Source: Brevundimonas mediterranea (GTDB taxonomy: Bacteria > Pseudomonadota > Alphaproteobacteria > Caulobacterales > Caulobacteraceae). Taken from it: DNA of 64,000 nt. The stretch is taken from positions 62,001 through 126,000 of the forward strand of contig NZ_JACIDA010000001.1 of NCBI RefSeq assembly GCF_014196125.1. Direction: 5' to 3'. A model generated the notes under the pieces. That model saw only the letters and a list, made by a program, of their open reading frames with translations. It had not been told where the DNA came from and did no database searches. Both the position numbers and the translations under genes were made by a program. Positions 37,762 to 46,387 of this stretch are shown here, in pieces (position 1 is the stretch's first letter; every line of letters starts with the position of its first letter).

Positions 37762-37835
37762 CGCTTCCACCTGATCCAAACCCCGTCACACTCCGGCTCG
37801 TCCGGAGGGCCCACGGCGGGGATTGTGCAATTAAG

Positions 37836-37874
37836 ACGAGGGGCGCACGGACCACTGTGCGCCCCTCGTTCGTT
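37836..37874 (+). terminator. Strong terminator hairpin after cysS
   Basis: ACGAGGGGCGCAC pairs perfectly with GTGCGCCCCTCGT over an 8-nt loop, then TCGTTT. A 13-bp perfect stem 74 bp after cysS, between cysS and convergent topoisomerase IB, suits a terminator, possibly acting in both directions. Confidence 0.8.
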
Positions 37875-37934
37875 TCGTGTGTTGTTAGAGGTAGGCCCGA
37901 ACAAGTCGGAGGGTGACGGAGCGGGGCGGTGGGC

Positions 37935-38957
37935 TCACTCCACCTTCAGCAGCTTGATCAGCGCCTTCTCAAACCCCTTGGCGTCCGCTCCCGGCAGGGC
38001 GGCCCTCAGGTCTCCGTTCTCATAAAGTTCCATCACCTTCGGATGGACATAGGAGGCCCGACACACCGTCGGCGTATTGCCCAGCAGGCCCGCCACCGCC
38101 TTGACGCAGACGGTGATCTTCCGCTTCGCGTCGGTGGGAGAGGTCGGGGGCTCCATCTCGCGCAAGGCCCGCGCCGCCGAGACCGTGCCCGCCCAGGTGC
38201 GGAAATCCTTGGCCGAGAACTGGTCGCCCATGGCCGCGCGGATATAGGCGTTCACATCGTCCGAGGTGACGGGGCAAAGCTCCCCGTCGGCGGTGCGGTA
38301 TTTGAACAGGTGCTGGCCCGGCAGTTCCTCCAGCGCCCGCACCACGCGCGCCAGCCGCCGGTCGCGGACGCTGACGCGGTGATCCTTGCCGCTCTTGCCC
38401 CGGAATTCGAACGTCAGAGCCGCGCCGTCCACCTCCAGATGCCGTTTGTTCAGGGTGGTCAGGCCATAGCTGCGGTTCTGCCGGGCGTAGGTGGCGTTGC
38501 CGACCCGGATCAGGGTGATCTCCAGCAGGCGCACGGCGGTGGCCAGCACCTTCTCCTTCACTGGCCCCCGCAGGCCCAGATCATGCTCCATCTGGGCGCG
38601 GAGCCGGGGCAGGGCGCGCGAAAAGGCCGGCAGCTTGTCGAACTTGTTCTCCGACCGGGCCGAACTCCAGCCGGCGTGATAGCGGTATTGTTTGCGCCCC
38701 TTCGCGTCGCGCCCGGTCGCCTGGATATGGCCGTTGGCCTTGGGGCAGATCCAGACGTCGGTCCAGGCGGGCGGAATAGCCAGGGCGCGGATCCGGTCCA
38801 GAACCTTGGCGTCCTTGATCGGTTGATCCTTGGCGTCGCGATAGGACCAGCCCTTGCCGGCCCGCCGCCGCCGGATGCCGGGGGTCTCGTCGCTGCACCA
38901 GCTCAGCCCCTGCGGAATCTCGGCCGCAATATCCACGCCGTGCGATCCGTCCGCCAT
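37935..38957 (-). CDS. DNA topoisomerase IB
   Basis: A 340-residue poxvirus-type topoisomerase that relaxes supercoils by single-strand cleavage. The N-terminal domain contains KGWSYRDAKDQPIKDAKVLD and WTDVWICPKANGHIQATGRD. Catalytic segments include RVGNATYARQNRSYGLTTLN (Arg), FEFRGKSGKDHRVSVRDRRL (Lys), AKDFRTWAGTVSAARAL and the active-site Tyr in CRASYVHPKVMELYENGDL. Length fits bacterial members. AAAAGGAAA lies upstream of the ATG. Bacterial type IB enzymes are patchily distributed; here the codon style matches the neighbours. Confidence 0.94.
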   Translation of the reverse strand: MADGSHGVDIAAEIPQGLSWCSDETPGIRRRRAGKGWSYRDAKDQPIKDAKVLDRIRALAIPPAWTDVWICPKANGHIQATGRDAKGRKQYRYHAGWSSARSENKFDKLPAFSRALPRLRAQMEHDLGLRGPVKEKVLATAVRLLEITLIRVGNATYARQNRSYGLTTLNKRHLEVDGAALTFEFRGKSGKDHRVSVRDRRLARVVRALEELPGQHLFKYRTADGELCPVTSDDVNAYIRAAMGDQFSAKDFRTWAGTVSAARALREMEPPTSPTDAKRKITVCVKAVAGLLGNTPTVCRASYVHPKVMELYENGDLRAALPGADAKGFEKALIKLLKVE

Positions 38958-39072
38958 CCCGGCGTTTCCTTTTCATTGGTCTTTCAGCGGCTTGCCTCAG
39001 ACCGGCGACCAACGCGGCGTCGCCCCCGCGAGTTCCCCTTGACCCCGCGCGCCCGGCGCGACACGAGGCGGC

Positions 39073-39888
39073 ATGAATTATCGCCACAGCTTCCACGCCG
39101 GAAACTTCGCCGACCTGGTCAAACACGCCCTGGTCCTGTGGCTGGTGAAGACCCGCGCGGGCGCCGGCCCGCTGACGGTGTTCGACACCCATGCCGGCGC
39201 AGGCCTCTACGATCTGTCCGGCGACGCCGTGCGGTCCAAGGAGGCCGAGGCAGGGGTCGCGCGTTTGATGACGGACCCGGACCTGCCGCCGCTTATGCAG
39301 GCCCTGGCGGACCGGGTGGCGGCGCTCAACCCCGACGGCGGCGCCCGCTTCTATCCCGGCTCGCCCCTGCTGATCGCCGATGCGCTCGGGAGCGAGAGCC
39401 GCTATGTCGGCTATGAACTGAACCCGCCCGTCCGCGCCCTGCTGGCCCAGGCCCTGGCCGACCGCCCGAACGCCGAGGCGCGCGAGGGCGACGGCTACGC
39501 CCTGGCCACGGCCGAGGCGGCGCGGGTGCGCGGCCCCTTGATCCTGATCGACCCGCCGTTCGAAAAGCCCGACGACTATGTGCGCTCGGCCGAGACGGCG
39601 CTGGCCGTCGTCGCCCGCGATCCCGCCGCCATCGTCGCCATTTGGACCCCGCTGAAGGATCTGGAGACCTTCGACGGCTTCATCCGCCGGCTCCAAGGCA
39701 AAGCCGGCCCGACTCTGGTGGCCGAGGCCCGCCTGCGCCCCCTGGTCAATCCGATGAAGATGAACGGCTGCGCCCTGGTCATCGTCAATCCGCCCCCAGG
39801 GACCGAGGCGGCGGCGCACCAGATCTGCGGCTGGGTCGCCGACCGTCTGGGCGATCCCGGCGGCAAGGCTGAAATCTGGTCCTTCTGA
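39073..39888 (+). CDS. rlmJ: 23S rRNA (adenine2030-N6)-methyltransferase
   Basis: A 271-residue SAM-dependent methyltransferase. It starts MNYRHSFHAGNFADLVKHALV, characteristic of RlmJ. The cofactor loop is in LTVFDTHAGAGLYDL near residue 40, and the catalytic N6-methylation motif DPPFE sits in GPLILIDPPFEKPDDYVR near 156. MKMNGCALVIVNPP near the C-terminus is also family-like. GAGGCGGC lies just upstream. It is divergent from topoisomerase IB and followed 29 bp later by the amidotransferase gene. Confidence 0.94.
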   Translation: MNYRHSFHAGNFADLVKHALVLWLVKTRAGAGPLTVFDTHAGAGLYDLSGDAVRSKEAEAGVARLMTDPDLPPLMQALADRVAALNPDGGARFYPGSPLLIADALGSESRYVGYELNPPVRALLAQALADRPNAEAREGDGYALATAEAARVRGPLILIDPPFEKPDDYVRSAETALAVVARDPAAIVAIWTPLKDLETFDGFIRRLQGKAGPTLVAEARLRPLVNPMKMNGCALVIVNPPPGTEAAAHQICGWVADRLGDPGGKAEIWSF

Positions 39889-39917
39889 TCCGCGCGTGGC
39901 GCCCCTATGTTGGCGCC

Positions 39918-40649
39918 ATGACCCGCATCGCCATTCTGGAAACCGGCCATCCGCCCGAGGCCCTGAAGGACAGTTTCGACGACTATCCGGCCCGGTTCCG
40001 CGCCCTGCTGGGCGAGACCGTCCCGACCACCCGTTTCGACGTCCAGTCCGGCTTTCTGCCGTCCGACCCCGCCGCCTTCCAGGGCGTGATCGTCACGGGC
40101 TCGGCCGCCGGCGTCTATGACGACCTGCCGTGGATTCCCCAGCTGATCGACTGGTTGCGCGCGGCGCGCGGCCGGACCCGGATCGTCGGCATCTGTTTCG
40201 GCCACCAGGTCCTGGCCCACGCCTTCGGCGGCGCGGTCGAGAAGTCGGACAAGGGCTGGGGCGTCGGCCTGCACCGCTACGACGTCCACGCCGACGAGCC
40301 GTGGATGCAGCCCCGCGCCCGCACCATCGCCATCCCCGTCTCGCACCAGGATCAGGTCGTGGCCGTCTCGCCCGATGCGCGCGTCATCGCATCCAGCGGC
40401 TTCACCCCCTACGCCGGCCTGGCCTGGGGCGAGGACGCCATCTCCTTCCAATGCCACCCGGAGTTCCAGCCCGACTACGCCGCCGCCCTGGTCGAGGTCC
40501 GGCGCGGTTCGCGCATCCCCGAACCCCTGGCCGACGCCGCGCTCGACAGCCTGAAACGCCCCAACGACCGCGCCGTCCTCACCGCTTGGATCCGCGCCTT
40601 CCTGCTGCTCACCCCGCCTCCGGTCGAGGATCAGGGCAGCGGGATCTAG
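39918..40649 (+). CDS. Class I glutamine amidotransferase-like protein
   Basis: A 243-residue GATase-1 domain protein. The nucleophile is Cys93 in IVGICFGHQVLAHAFGG; the His and Glu partners are in ISFQCHPEFQPDYAA near residue 177. The N-terminus (RIAILETGHPPEALKDSFDDYP) and VIVTGSAAGVYDDLPWI match stand-alone GMP-synthase-like amidotransferases, such as gamma-glutamyl hydrolases or peptidases. Acceptor unknown. It converges on yeiH across repeat copy B, which starts 10 bp after its stop. Confidence 0.87.
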   Translation: MTRIAILETGHPPEALKDSFDDYPARFRALLGETVPTTRFDVQSGFLPSDPAAFQGVIVTGSAAGVYDDLPWIPQLIDWLRAARGRTRIVGICFGHQVLAHAFGGAVEKSDKGWGVGLHRYDVHADEPWMQPRARTIAIPVSHQDQVVAVSPDARVIASSGFTPYAGLAWGEDAISFQCHPEFQPDYAAALVEVRRGSRIPEPLADAALDSLKRPNDRAVLTAWIRAFLLLTPPPVEDQGSGI

Positions 40650-40659
40650 CTCAACTTTA

Positions 40660-40832
40660 CTTTCGTCATTCCAGGCGCAGCGCAGCGGAGACCCGGAACC
40701 CAGCGGCGCGCGAGAGCGCGAACCTGTCGCGGATACGATCTTTCAACATACTGCGGCGGACCCATTTCGCCTTCGGCGCCGCTGGGTTCCGGGTCTGCGG
40801 GCCAAGCGGCCCTTCGCCCGGAATGACGAAAG
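40660..40832. repeat. 173-bp palindromic intergenic repeat, copy B
   Basis: Same length and orientation as copy A at 5067-5239. Ends are CTTTCGTCATTCCAGGC and GCCCGGAATGACGAAAG; the paired inner arms GGAACCCAGCGGCGC and GCGCCGCTGGGTTCC are identical to copy A. Changes cluster in the central loop. It fills the convergent junction between the amidotransferase and the YeiH genes with about 10 bp on each side, mirroring copy A. Confidence 0.9.
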
Positions 40833-40842
40833 TGGAAGGGCG

Positions 40843-41907
40843 CTAAACCCCCAGCACCGCGATCAGCCCCAGGCTCAGCCCCACCAGCGCCGCCAGCGAC
40901 AACACCACGGCCGCAACCACACGCCCGCCGGCCCGCGCCACGGCCCGGATGTCGGTCTGCAGCCCCAGAGCCGCCATGGCCGCCACGGTCAGCAGGCCCG
41001 ACGCCGCCGCCATTGGCGAAAGCGCCGCCTGCGGGATCAGCTCCAGGTTCCGCAGCGCAATCATCGCCAAAAAGCCGACGATGAACCAGGGCAACAGCCG
41101 GTGCAGTCCCGGCCCCTTCGCCCCCTCCGCCCGATCCCGGAAGATCAGCGACAACACCAGGATCACCGGCCCCAGCATCAGCACCCGCGCCAGCTTGACC
41201 ACCGTGCCCGTCTGGGTCGCGACCGCGCCGAACGGGGCGGCGGCCGCCAGCACCTGGGGCACGGCATAGACGGTCAGTCCCGCCAGGGCGCCGAACTGCA
41301 GCCCGCTCATCGACATCAGTCCGCCCAGCAGCGGCAGGGTCAGAACCACCACCACCCCCAGCACGGCGGTAAAGGCGATGGAGGCGGCCACCTCTTCCCC
41401 GTCGGCGTGGATCACCGGGGCCACGGCGGCGATGGCCGAGTTGCCGCAGATGGCGTTCCCGCACGCCACCAACAGGGCCATGCGCGGGTTCAGCCCCAAG
41501 GCGCGCCCGATCCCGAACCCGACCAGGATGGCGGCGGCGACCAGGGCGAAGACGCCCGCGACAAACCCCAGCCCCAGCGACGACAGGGTCGCCGCACTGA
41601 CCGAGGCGCCCAGCAGGACCACCGCCACCTCCAGCAGGATCTTGGCCGAAAAATCGATCCCGACCCTGAACCGGACGTCCGGCGTCCAGGCCGCCCGAAC
41701 GCCCGCGCCTAGCAGGATGGCCAGGACCAGCGGTTCCAGCCAGGCCTTGCCGAACACGTCCCGCTCCAGACTGGTCAGGCCCACGGCCGCCAGGGCTACG
41801 ACCAGGCTCATTATCAGGCCAGGCCAGACCGAACGTCCGAACGCACCCAACTGCATCAAACGGGGCAGGGGGGGGCTCAGAACGGCGGCAGGGGCGGCGG
41901 ACTTCAT
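40843..41907 (-). CDS. YeiH-family putative sulfate exporter
   Basis: A 354-residue inner-membrane protein with about ten hydrophobic helices. The family signature is LGLNPRMALLVACGNAICGNSAIAAVAPVI (middle, near residue 145), including the conserved CGNxxCGNSAI phrase, followed by ADGEEVAASIAFTAVLGVVVVL. N-terminal LIMSLVVALAAVGLTSLERD and the C-terminal ALVGLSLGLIAVLG are membrane segments. Transport substrate is a family guess (sulfate or sulfite-like). It is divergent from a LysR regulator across 79 bp, the YeiE/YeiH-type layout seen in enterobacteria. Confidence 0.88.
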   Translation of the reverse strand: MKSAAPAAVLSPPLPRLMQLGAFGRSVWPGLIMSLVVALAAVGLTSLERDVFGKAWLEPLVLAILLGAGVRAAWTPDVRFRVGIDFSAKILLEVAVVLLGASVSAATLSSLGLGFVAGVFALVAAAILVGFGIGRALGLNPRMALLVACGNAICGNSAIAAVAPVIHADGEEVAASIAFTAVLGVVVVLTLPLLGGLMSMSGLQFGALAGLTVYAVPQVLAAAAPFGAVATQTGTVVKLARVLMLGPVILVLSLIFRDRAEGAKGPGLHRLLPWFIVGFLAMIALRNLELIPQAALSPMAAASGLLTVAAMAALGLQTDIRAVARAGGRVVAAVVLSLAALVGLSLGLIAVLGV

Positions 41908-41986
41908 TGTCCCGCTTGATGCGCCGCCCCTCGACCCTCGTCCAACGGATTGTTATGGTCGTACCGATCCGATTTGGAGATTGATC

Positions 41987-42862
41987 TTGACCCTGGAACG
42001 CCTGCGCATCTTCGTCGCCGTGGCCGAGCGTCAGCATGTGACGGCGGCGGCGCGGGCGCTGAACCTGACCCAGTCGGCCGTCTCCAACGCCATCGCGGCG
42101 CTCGAGGCCGAACATGATGTCCACCTGTTCGACCGGGTCGGCCGGGGCGTGGTGCTGAACCAGACGGGCCAGGCCTTCCTGCCCGAGGCCAAGGCCGTGC
42201 TGGCGCGCGCGGCGGCGGCCGAGGCGGCGCTGGCGGATATGAGCGCCCTGCGGCGCGGTCGCCTGACCGTCTTCGCCAGCCAGACCATCGCCTCCTACTG
42301 GCTGCCACGTCGCCTGGTCGCCTTCCACACCGCCCATCCGGGCATCGAACTGGACGTCCAGATCGGCAATACGCGCCAGGCCGCCGCCGCCGTCCTGGCC
42401 GGCGCCGCCGAGATCGGCCTGGTCGAGGGCACGGTCGACGAACTCGCGCTGGAACAGACCCGCATCGGTTCCGACCGCTTGGCGGTCGTGGTCGCGCCCG
42501 ATCATCCTTGGGCGGGCATGCGCCGTCTGTCCCCGCGTGATCTGGCCTCGTCCCCCTGGGTCCTGCGCGAAGCGGGGTCCGGCACGCGTTCAACGCTGGA
42601 GGAGGCGGTGCGCCAGGCCGGGGTCGATCCCGCCGACCTGCCCGTCGCCATGACCCTGCCGTCGAACGAAGCCGTTCTGGCGGCGGCCGAGGCCGGAGCC
42701 GGCGCCACCGCCCTGTCCGAAAGCGTCGCCTACGCCTCGGTCGCCGCTGGCCGTCTGGTCACCGCCGCCTTTTCCCTGCCGGAACGCCCCTTCCGCCTGC
42801 TGCGCCACTCCGAACGCTACCGCAGCCGCGCAGGCGACGCCTTCGTGGCGGCGATGGGGTAG
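41987..42862 (+). CDS. LysR-family transcriptional regulator
   Basis: A 291-residue regulator. The N-terminal winged helix reads LERLRIFVAVAERQHVTAAARALNLTQSAVS, followed by the substrate-binding domain (RRGRLTVFASQTIASYWLPR, APDHPWAGMRRLSPRDL, SNEAVLAAAEAGAGATALSE). No ATG lies near the family start; the best choice is TTG with GGAGA 7 nt upstream. Divergent placement from the YeiH gene suggests it controls that promoter and its own, responding to an unknown small ligand. Confidence 0.9.
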   Translation: MTLERLRIFVAVAERQHVTAAARALNLTQSAVSNAIAALEAEHDVHLFDRVGRGVVLNQTGQAFLPEAKAVLARAAAAEAALADMSALRRGRLTVFASQTIASYWLPRRLVAFHTAHPGIELDVQIGNTRQAAAAVLAGAAEIGLVEGTVDELALEQTRIGSDRLAVVVAPDHPWAGMRRLSPRDLASSPWVLREAGSGTRSTLEEAVRQAGVDPADLPVAMTLPSNEAVLAAAEAGAGATALSESVAYASVAAGRLVTAAFSLPERPFRLLRHSERYRSRAGDAFVAAMG

Positions 42863-42895
42863 GGAGCCATGAGGACCTCGCGCCCTGGTTCGCGT

Positions 42896-43552
42896 CTAGA
42901 ACCGAGATCCGACGCCGGCGCCGATCGTGACGGTTTTCAAGCTTGACCTTGCCGTGATGCCGCCGTCCTCGATCGTTTGATCGGGAAGAAAAATCTGCCT
43001 TGCCTCAAAATTCGCAAACCACCTCTCGCTGATCTGATAGTCGACGCCGGCTTTGACCAAGGGCGCTGGTGGGACCGAAACTTCGAAACTCTGCACATAG
43101 CCCCCGGCCGGTTTTTCTCCGAAAGACCAGTTGGCGACCACGCCGACGCCGACATAGGGCGTCCAGCGCCCCCGGGTCGTGAAGTGATATTGGGCGGACA
43201 CCGCTAGTGGCACGCTCTGCACTGAGCCGACGTCTATGTCCCCATACAGCGTGTCTTTCAACGTAATGTAGGTTTTCACAACTCCCGTCTGCCCGGTGAT
43301 CGACCAGTGTTCATTTAGGAACAGGCTGACATCAATATCCGGCAGAACTCTCGGCTTCACATCCACGCGCCCGCCGATCAGGTCGATTTTCGACCGTTCG
43401 TCGTAAGGCATGATCGCCGTCGCTCGCCCACGCACGACCACGTCCCCTGCAGCGAAGGCAGGGGCGACCGGCCGGCCTTGAGCCGATGCAGTCAGACTTC
43501 CGAACAGGCCAGTGAAAAGTACAACCCCGACCAACACTAATCGGGCGCTCAT
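42896..43552 (-). CDS. OmpW-family outer membrane beta-barrel protein
   Basis: About 218 residues with a signal peptide (MSARLVLVGVVLFTGLFGSLTASAQ). The OmpW pattern appears as GDVVVRGRATAIMPYDERSK, then LPDIDVSLFLNEHWSITGQ, RWTPYVGVGVVANWSFGEKP and the C-terminal KTVTIGAGVGSRF ending in Phe, as expected for a barrel recognised by BAM. An in-frame ATG 12 codons upstream (MFLSVADSWSS) is an alternative start; neither has a good ribosome-binding site. OmpW proteins are small hydrophobic-solute channels. The gene lies on the other side of an AT-rich divergent promoter from the GGDEF gene. Confidence 0.88.
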   Translation of the reverse strand: MSARLVLVGVVLFTGLFGSLTASAQGRPVAPAFAAGDVVVRGRATAIMPYDERSKIDLIGGRVDVKPRVLPDIDVSLFLNEHWSITGQTGVVKTYITLKDTLYGDIDVGSVQSVPLAVSAQYHFTTRGRWTPYVGVGVVANWSFGEKPAGGYVQSFEVSVPPAPLVKAGVDYQISERWFANFEARQIFLPDQTIEDGGITARSSLKTVTIGAGVGSRF

Positions 43553-43592
43553 TGAACTTGACCAAGAGTCGGCCACGGACAGAAACATGCAC

Positions 43593-43732
43593 TCAAAAAG
43601 ATCTTCTTGGACATGATGAATATCTTATAAACGATGACGTCAAGGGTCTTATTAATACGTTGATATTATATAAATCTCATGGATGATTATAGATGAGAGC
43701 GCGTTAACAATATCCGGTATCAAAAAGATCTT
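43593..43732. repeat. 13-bp direct repeat flanking an AT-rich divergent promoter region
   Basis: TCAAAAAGATCTT occurs exactly at 43593-43605 and again at 43720-43732, 127 bp apart, in the gap between ompW and the diguanylate cyclase gene. The core AAGATCTT is palindromic. The sequence between the copies is strikingly AT-rich compared with the window (TATTAATACG, ATATTATATAA). The first copy overlaps the optional upstream part of the ompW frame. The pair could be operator half-sites for one regulator or target-site-like duplications. Confidence 0.75.
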
Positions 43733-43745
43733 GAAATGAGCTAAG

Positions 43746-45107
43746 ATGCTAGATGTCGATACATTGTTGTTTGCCAGTGCTGCTGCGCGAGCTGGATTTC
43801 TGCTGATATTCTTGATTGCGTGCTTCATCAGCGAGGCTCGGAGCGCATTTCGCTTCTGGACCGCCAGCATTCTGGGATCAGCGATCGGCGTGCTGCTGAT
43901 CTACAATGACCCCAGCTATCCTTATTTTTCAGGCACACGCGGCGTAGTCATCTATATGATCCTTGGGATCAGCCTATCCTGCGTCTGGGCAGGCGGATGC
44001 GCCTTCTTCGGGCGCGAAATCAGCAAGCTTCGATTTGCGTGGATGAGCCTGGCGCCGGGCGTCATCTATGGGTGCGCCCACGGTCTGGGCGCCTCACCCG
44101 ATCATGTCGTGATGTTCACGATCATGATGCTGGTCGGTTCGACTGCGCTCGCTGCGCAGATCTTCCTGTTCGGGTCAGGCCGCAGTTACTTACCATCCCA
44201 AATCCTGGTAGGTTCGGCCCTCGCCACCTATTGCTTGGCCTTGTCCGTCTCGGTCGCTCTGATCGCCGTTAGGGTCTCGGCGCCTGCGCTAGTGGAAGTT
44301 TCGCCGATGTCAGACATCGGTCTGGCCTTGTTCATCGATCAACTCATGAGCGTTCTGACCTATGTCGGCCTGGTTGCGATGTCGCTGGAAGATGCGCAGG
44401 CGCGGATCAAGTCGCTGGCGACGACGGACCCGCTGACCGGACTGGCCAACCGACGCGGCATCGAGTCCAAAACTGCGGCTCTGATTGCTTTGTGCAGCCG
44501 TGCGCGGCAGCCCGCAGCCGTCCTGATCTTAGATATTGATCATTTTAAATCGATCAACGACCGCTATGGGCACGCGGCGGGTGACGCCGTGCTGAAGGGC
44601 TTCGCAGACCGCCTGTCGCTCCATTGCCGCCGCAGCCAAGACGTGGCCGGTCGCTGGGGTGGAGAAGAATTCCTCGCCTTGCTCAGCGATATGCCGCTTG
44701 AGGAGGCCATCCGTTTTGCAGACAAGTTCCGTCTCAGCGTTTCGGAAACGCCGTTCAGCGTCGGCGATATTGAAATCCTTGTGACAGTCAGCATCGGTGT
44801 GGCCCTGGTCGATGACCACGCCGCACCGCTGGATCATGCCGTTCAGAAGGCGGACGAGGCGCTGTACGACGCCAAGCGCGGCGGTCGAAATCGCGTCTGT
44901 AGCGCGGCCTTGGCGAACACGAACCCAGTGAACGCCTCGCGGAGTCCCGCCGTCGGTCGACGTCGCAAGGGGCTAGGAGGCGTTTTTGCTTCTGCCAAGC
45001 CGGGCGCAAAACGACAATGGAAGTTCGCACGGACGCAGACGGCGCCGTCCCCGTCTCTGCCTGTGGTCGCTCCGTCGGCCGATTCCAGAGGTGGGTCGCC
45101 GCGCTGA
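43746..45107 (+). CDS. Membrane-bound diguanylate cyclase (GGDEF)
   Basis: A 453-residue enzyme that makes c-di-GMP from two GTP. About six helices occupy residues 1-205 (e.g. GFLLIFLIACFISEA, VIYMILGISLSCVWAGGCAFF), forming an unnamed membrane sensor. The GGDEF domain spans roughly 220-390: DPLTGLANRRG, LILDIDHFKSINDRYGHAAGD, the active site GGEEF at 305-309 and the feedback I-site RSQD at 296-299, five residues before it, both intact. A basic, Pro/Ser-rich tail of about 60 residues follows. The upstream region is AT-rich and carries a paired 13-bp repeat. Confidence 0.94.
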   Translation: MLDVDTLLFASAAARAGFLLIFLIACFISEARSAFRFWTASILGSAIGVLLIYNDPSYPYFSGTRGVVIYMILGISLSCVWAGGCAFFGREISKLRFAWMSLAPGVIYGCAHGLGASPDHVVMFTIMMLVGSTALAAQIFLFGSGRSYLPSQILVGSALATYCLALSVSVALIAVRVSAPALVEVSPMSDIGLALFIDQLMSVLTYVGLVAMSLEDAQARIKSLATTDPLTGLANRRGIESKTAALIALCSRARQPAAVLILDIDHFKSINDRYGHAAGDAVLKGFADRLSLHCRRSQDVAGRWGGEEFLALLSDMPLEEAIRFADKFRLSVSETPFSVGDIEILVTVSIGVALVDDHAAPLDHAVQKADEALYDAKRGGRNRVCSAALANTNPVNASRSPAVGRRRKGLGGVFASAKPGAKRQWKFARTQTAPSPSLPVVAPSADSRGGSPR

Positions 45108-45173
45108 GCTGACCAGCCGAGACAGACTTGAGCCGGGTCCGGGACATCAGACGGGGTTTCGCCGTCCGAAAGG

Positions 45174-45258
45174 ATCATGCTCTCGCTCAAATCTGGAGCC
45201 TGATTCACGGCACCAGCGGAATCGCGAAGCGATTCCTCCTCAGCCGATCAGGCTCTAA
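45174..45258. repeat. Nested hairpin element with three GANTC methylation sites (CIR-like)
   Basis: Outer arms GAGCCTGAT (45196-45204) and ATCAGGCTC (45247-45255) enclose an inner perfect hairpin GGAATCGC-GAA-GCGATTCC (45218-45236). A further near-match ATCATGCTC precedes the unit. GATTC, GAATC and GATTC give three CcrM (GANTC) sites. Intergenic repeats with CcrM sites and this architecture have been described in Caulobacter and relatives (CIRs). Here it lies between the convergent GGDEF gene and the 65-aa gene. Confidence 0.7.
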
Positions 45259-45262
45259 GGGG

Positions 45263-45460
45263 TCAAAGCCTGAACCGGGGGTAGACGAACCGTTCCAGCA
45301 GCAGGGTGACGGCAAAGTAGAACGAAACCACCACGAACAAGGTCAGCGGAATATCCGGCGCCTTCGACAGCGTCAGATAGACCCCGTACAGCACGCCGAA
45401 CAGGACCGAGCTGACCAGGGTCCGAATCAGGATCTTCGCAAGGGGGGACTTCACGGCCAT
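45263..45460 (-). CDS. Small two-helix membrane protein (65 aa)
   Basis: A 65-residue protein with two hydrophobic helices ([21 protein letters not shown] and [21 protein letters not shown]), a basic N-terminus and a short basic C-terminus. Its start overlaps the end of hemF by 10 bp, so it is probably translated from the hemF mRNA. Function unknown; a role near heme synthesis is only suggested by position. A CIR-like hairpin begins right after its stop. Confidence 0.75.
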   Translation of the reverse strand: MAVKSPLAKILIRTLVSSVLFGVLYGVYLTLSKAPDIPLTLFVVVSFYFAVTLLLERFVYPRFRL

Positions 45461-46332
45461 TTCACCACCGGGGGCATGGAGCTGAGGATCGAATCGACGT
45501 TGCCGCCGGTCTTGAGGCCGAACATGGTGCCACGGTCGTACAGCAGGTTGAACTCCACATAGCGCCCGCGCCGCACCAGCTGCTCCTCGCGTTGCTCAGG
45601 CGTCCAGGCCTCGCCCATCCGACCGGCGACGATCTTCGGATAAATGTCCAGGAAGGCCAGGCCCACGTCGCGGGTGAAGGCGAAGTCCCGGTCGTGGTCG
45701 CCGCTGTCGTGGTGATCATAGAAGATGCCGCCGGTGCCTCGCGGCTCCTGCCGATGCGGCAGGAAGAAATAGGTGTCGCACCAGGCCTTGTACTTGGCGT
45801 GCCAGTCGGGATCATGGGCGTCGCAGGCCGCCTTCATCGCGGCGTGGAAGGCCAGGGTGTCCGGGTGGTCCTGTCGCCGATCCGCGTCCAGCACCGGCGT
45901 CAGATCGCCTCCGCCGCCGAACCAGCTCTGGGTCGTGGCGATAAAGCGGGTGTTCATATGCACCGCCGGAATCCTGGGACTGACCGGATGGCAGATCAGG
46001 CTGATCCCGGTGGCGAAGAACCGGGGATCCTCCGCCGCGCCGGGCACCGTCCTGGCGTAGTCGGCCGGAAACGATCCGTGGACGGTCGAGACATGCACCC
46101 CGACCTTCTCGAACAGCCGGCCGTGCATCATCCCCATGACGCCCCCGCCGCCTGCCTCGCGTTCCCACGGCGTCCGCACGAACCGCCCCGGCTCCCCCGG
46201 AAACAGATCAGCGGGCGCCGCATCCTCCAGCGCCTCGAAGGCCGCATGGATACGGTCGCGCAGATGCTCGAACCAGGCACGGGTCTCGACCTTCTTCAGG
46301 TCGAGCGGATCGGAAAAGGCGGCGTCGCTCAT
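45451..46332 (-). CDS. hemF: Oxygen-dependent coproporphyrinogen III oxidase
   Basis: A 293-residue cytoplasmic enzyme that converts coproporphyrinogen III to protoporphyrinogen IX in heme synthesis. Family motifs include [20 protein letters not shown] near residue 60, [20 protein letters not shown] near 122, [18 protein letters not shown] and the C-terminal [20 protein letters not shown]. Length matches. Aerobic heme formation fits an obligately aerobic alphaproteobacterium. It overlaps the 65-aa membrane gene at its 3' end. Confidence 0.96.
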   Translation of the reverse strand: MSDAAFSDPLDLKKVETRAWFEHLRDRIHAAFEALEDAAPADLFPGEPGRFVRTPWEREAGGGGVMGMMHGRLFEKVGVHVSTVHGSFPADYARTVPGAAEDPRFFATGISLICHPVSPRIPAVHMNTRFIATTQSWFGGGGDLTPVLDADRRQDHPDTLAFHAAMKAACDAHDPDWHAKYKAWCDTYFFLPHRQEPRGTGGIFYDHHDSGDHDRDFAFTRDVGLAFLDIYPKIVAGRMGEAWTPEQREEQLVRRGRYVEFNLLYDRGTMFGLKTGGNVDSILSSMPPVVKWP

Positions 46333-46387
46333 GGTGCGTCTTAGCCCTTCTCTTACATCTGGGGGAAGGGTCGGAGCGGGGTAGTCG

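Noticed and set aside
38581..39819. Minus-strand frame extending topoisomerase IB over rlmJ
   Set aside because: It is in a different frame from the topoisomerase and is a shadow of rlmJ; the topoisomerase start at 38957 has a good AAAAGGAAA.
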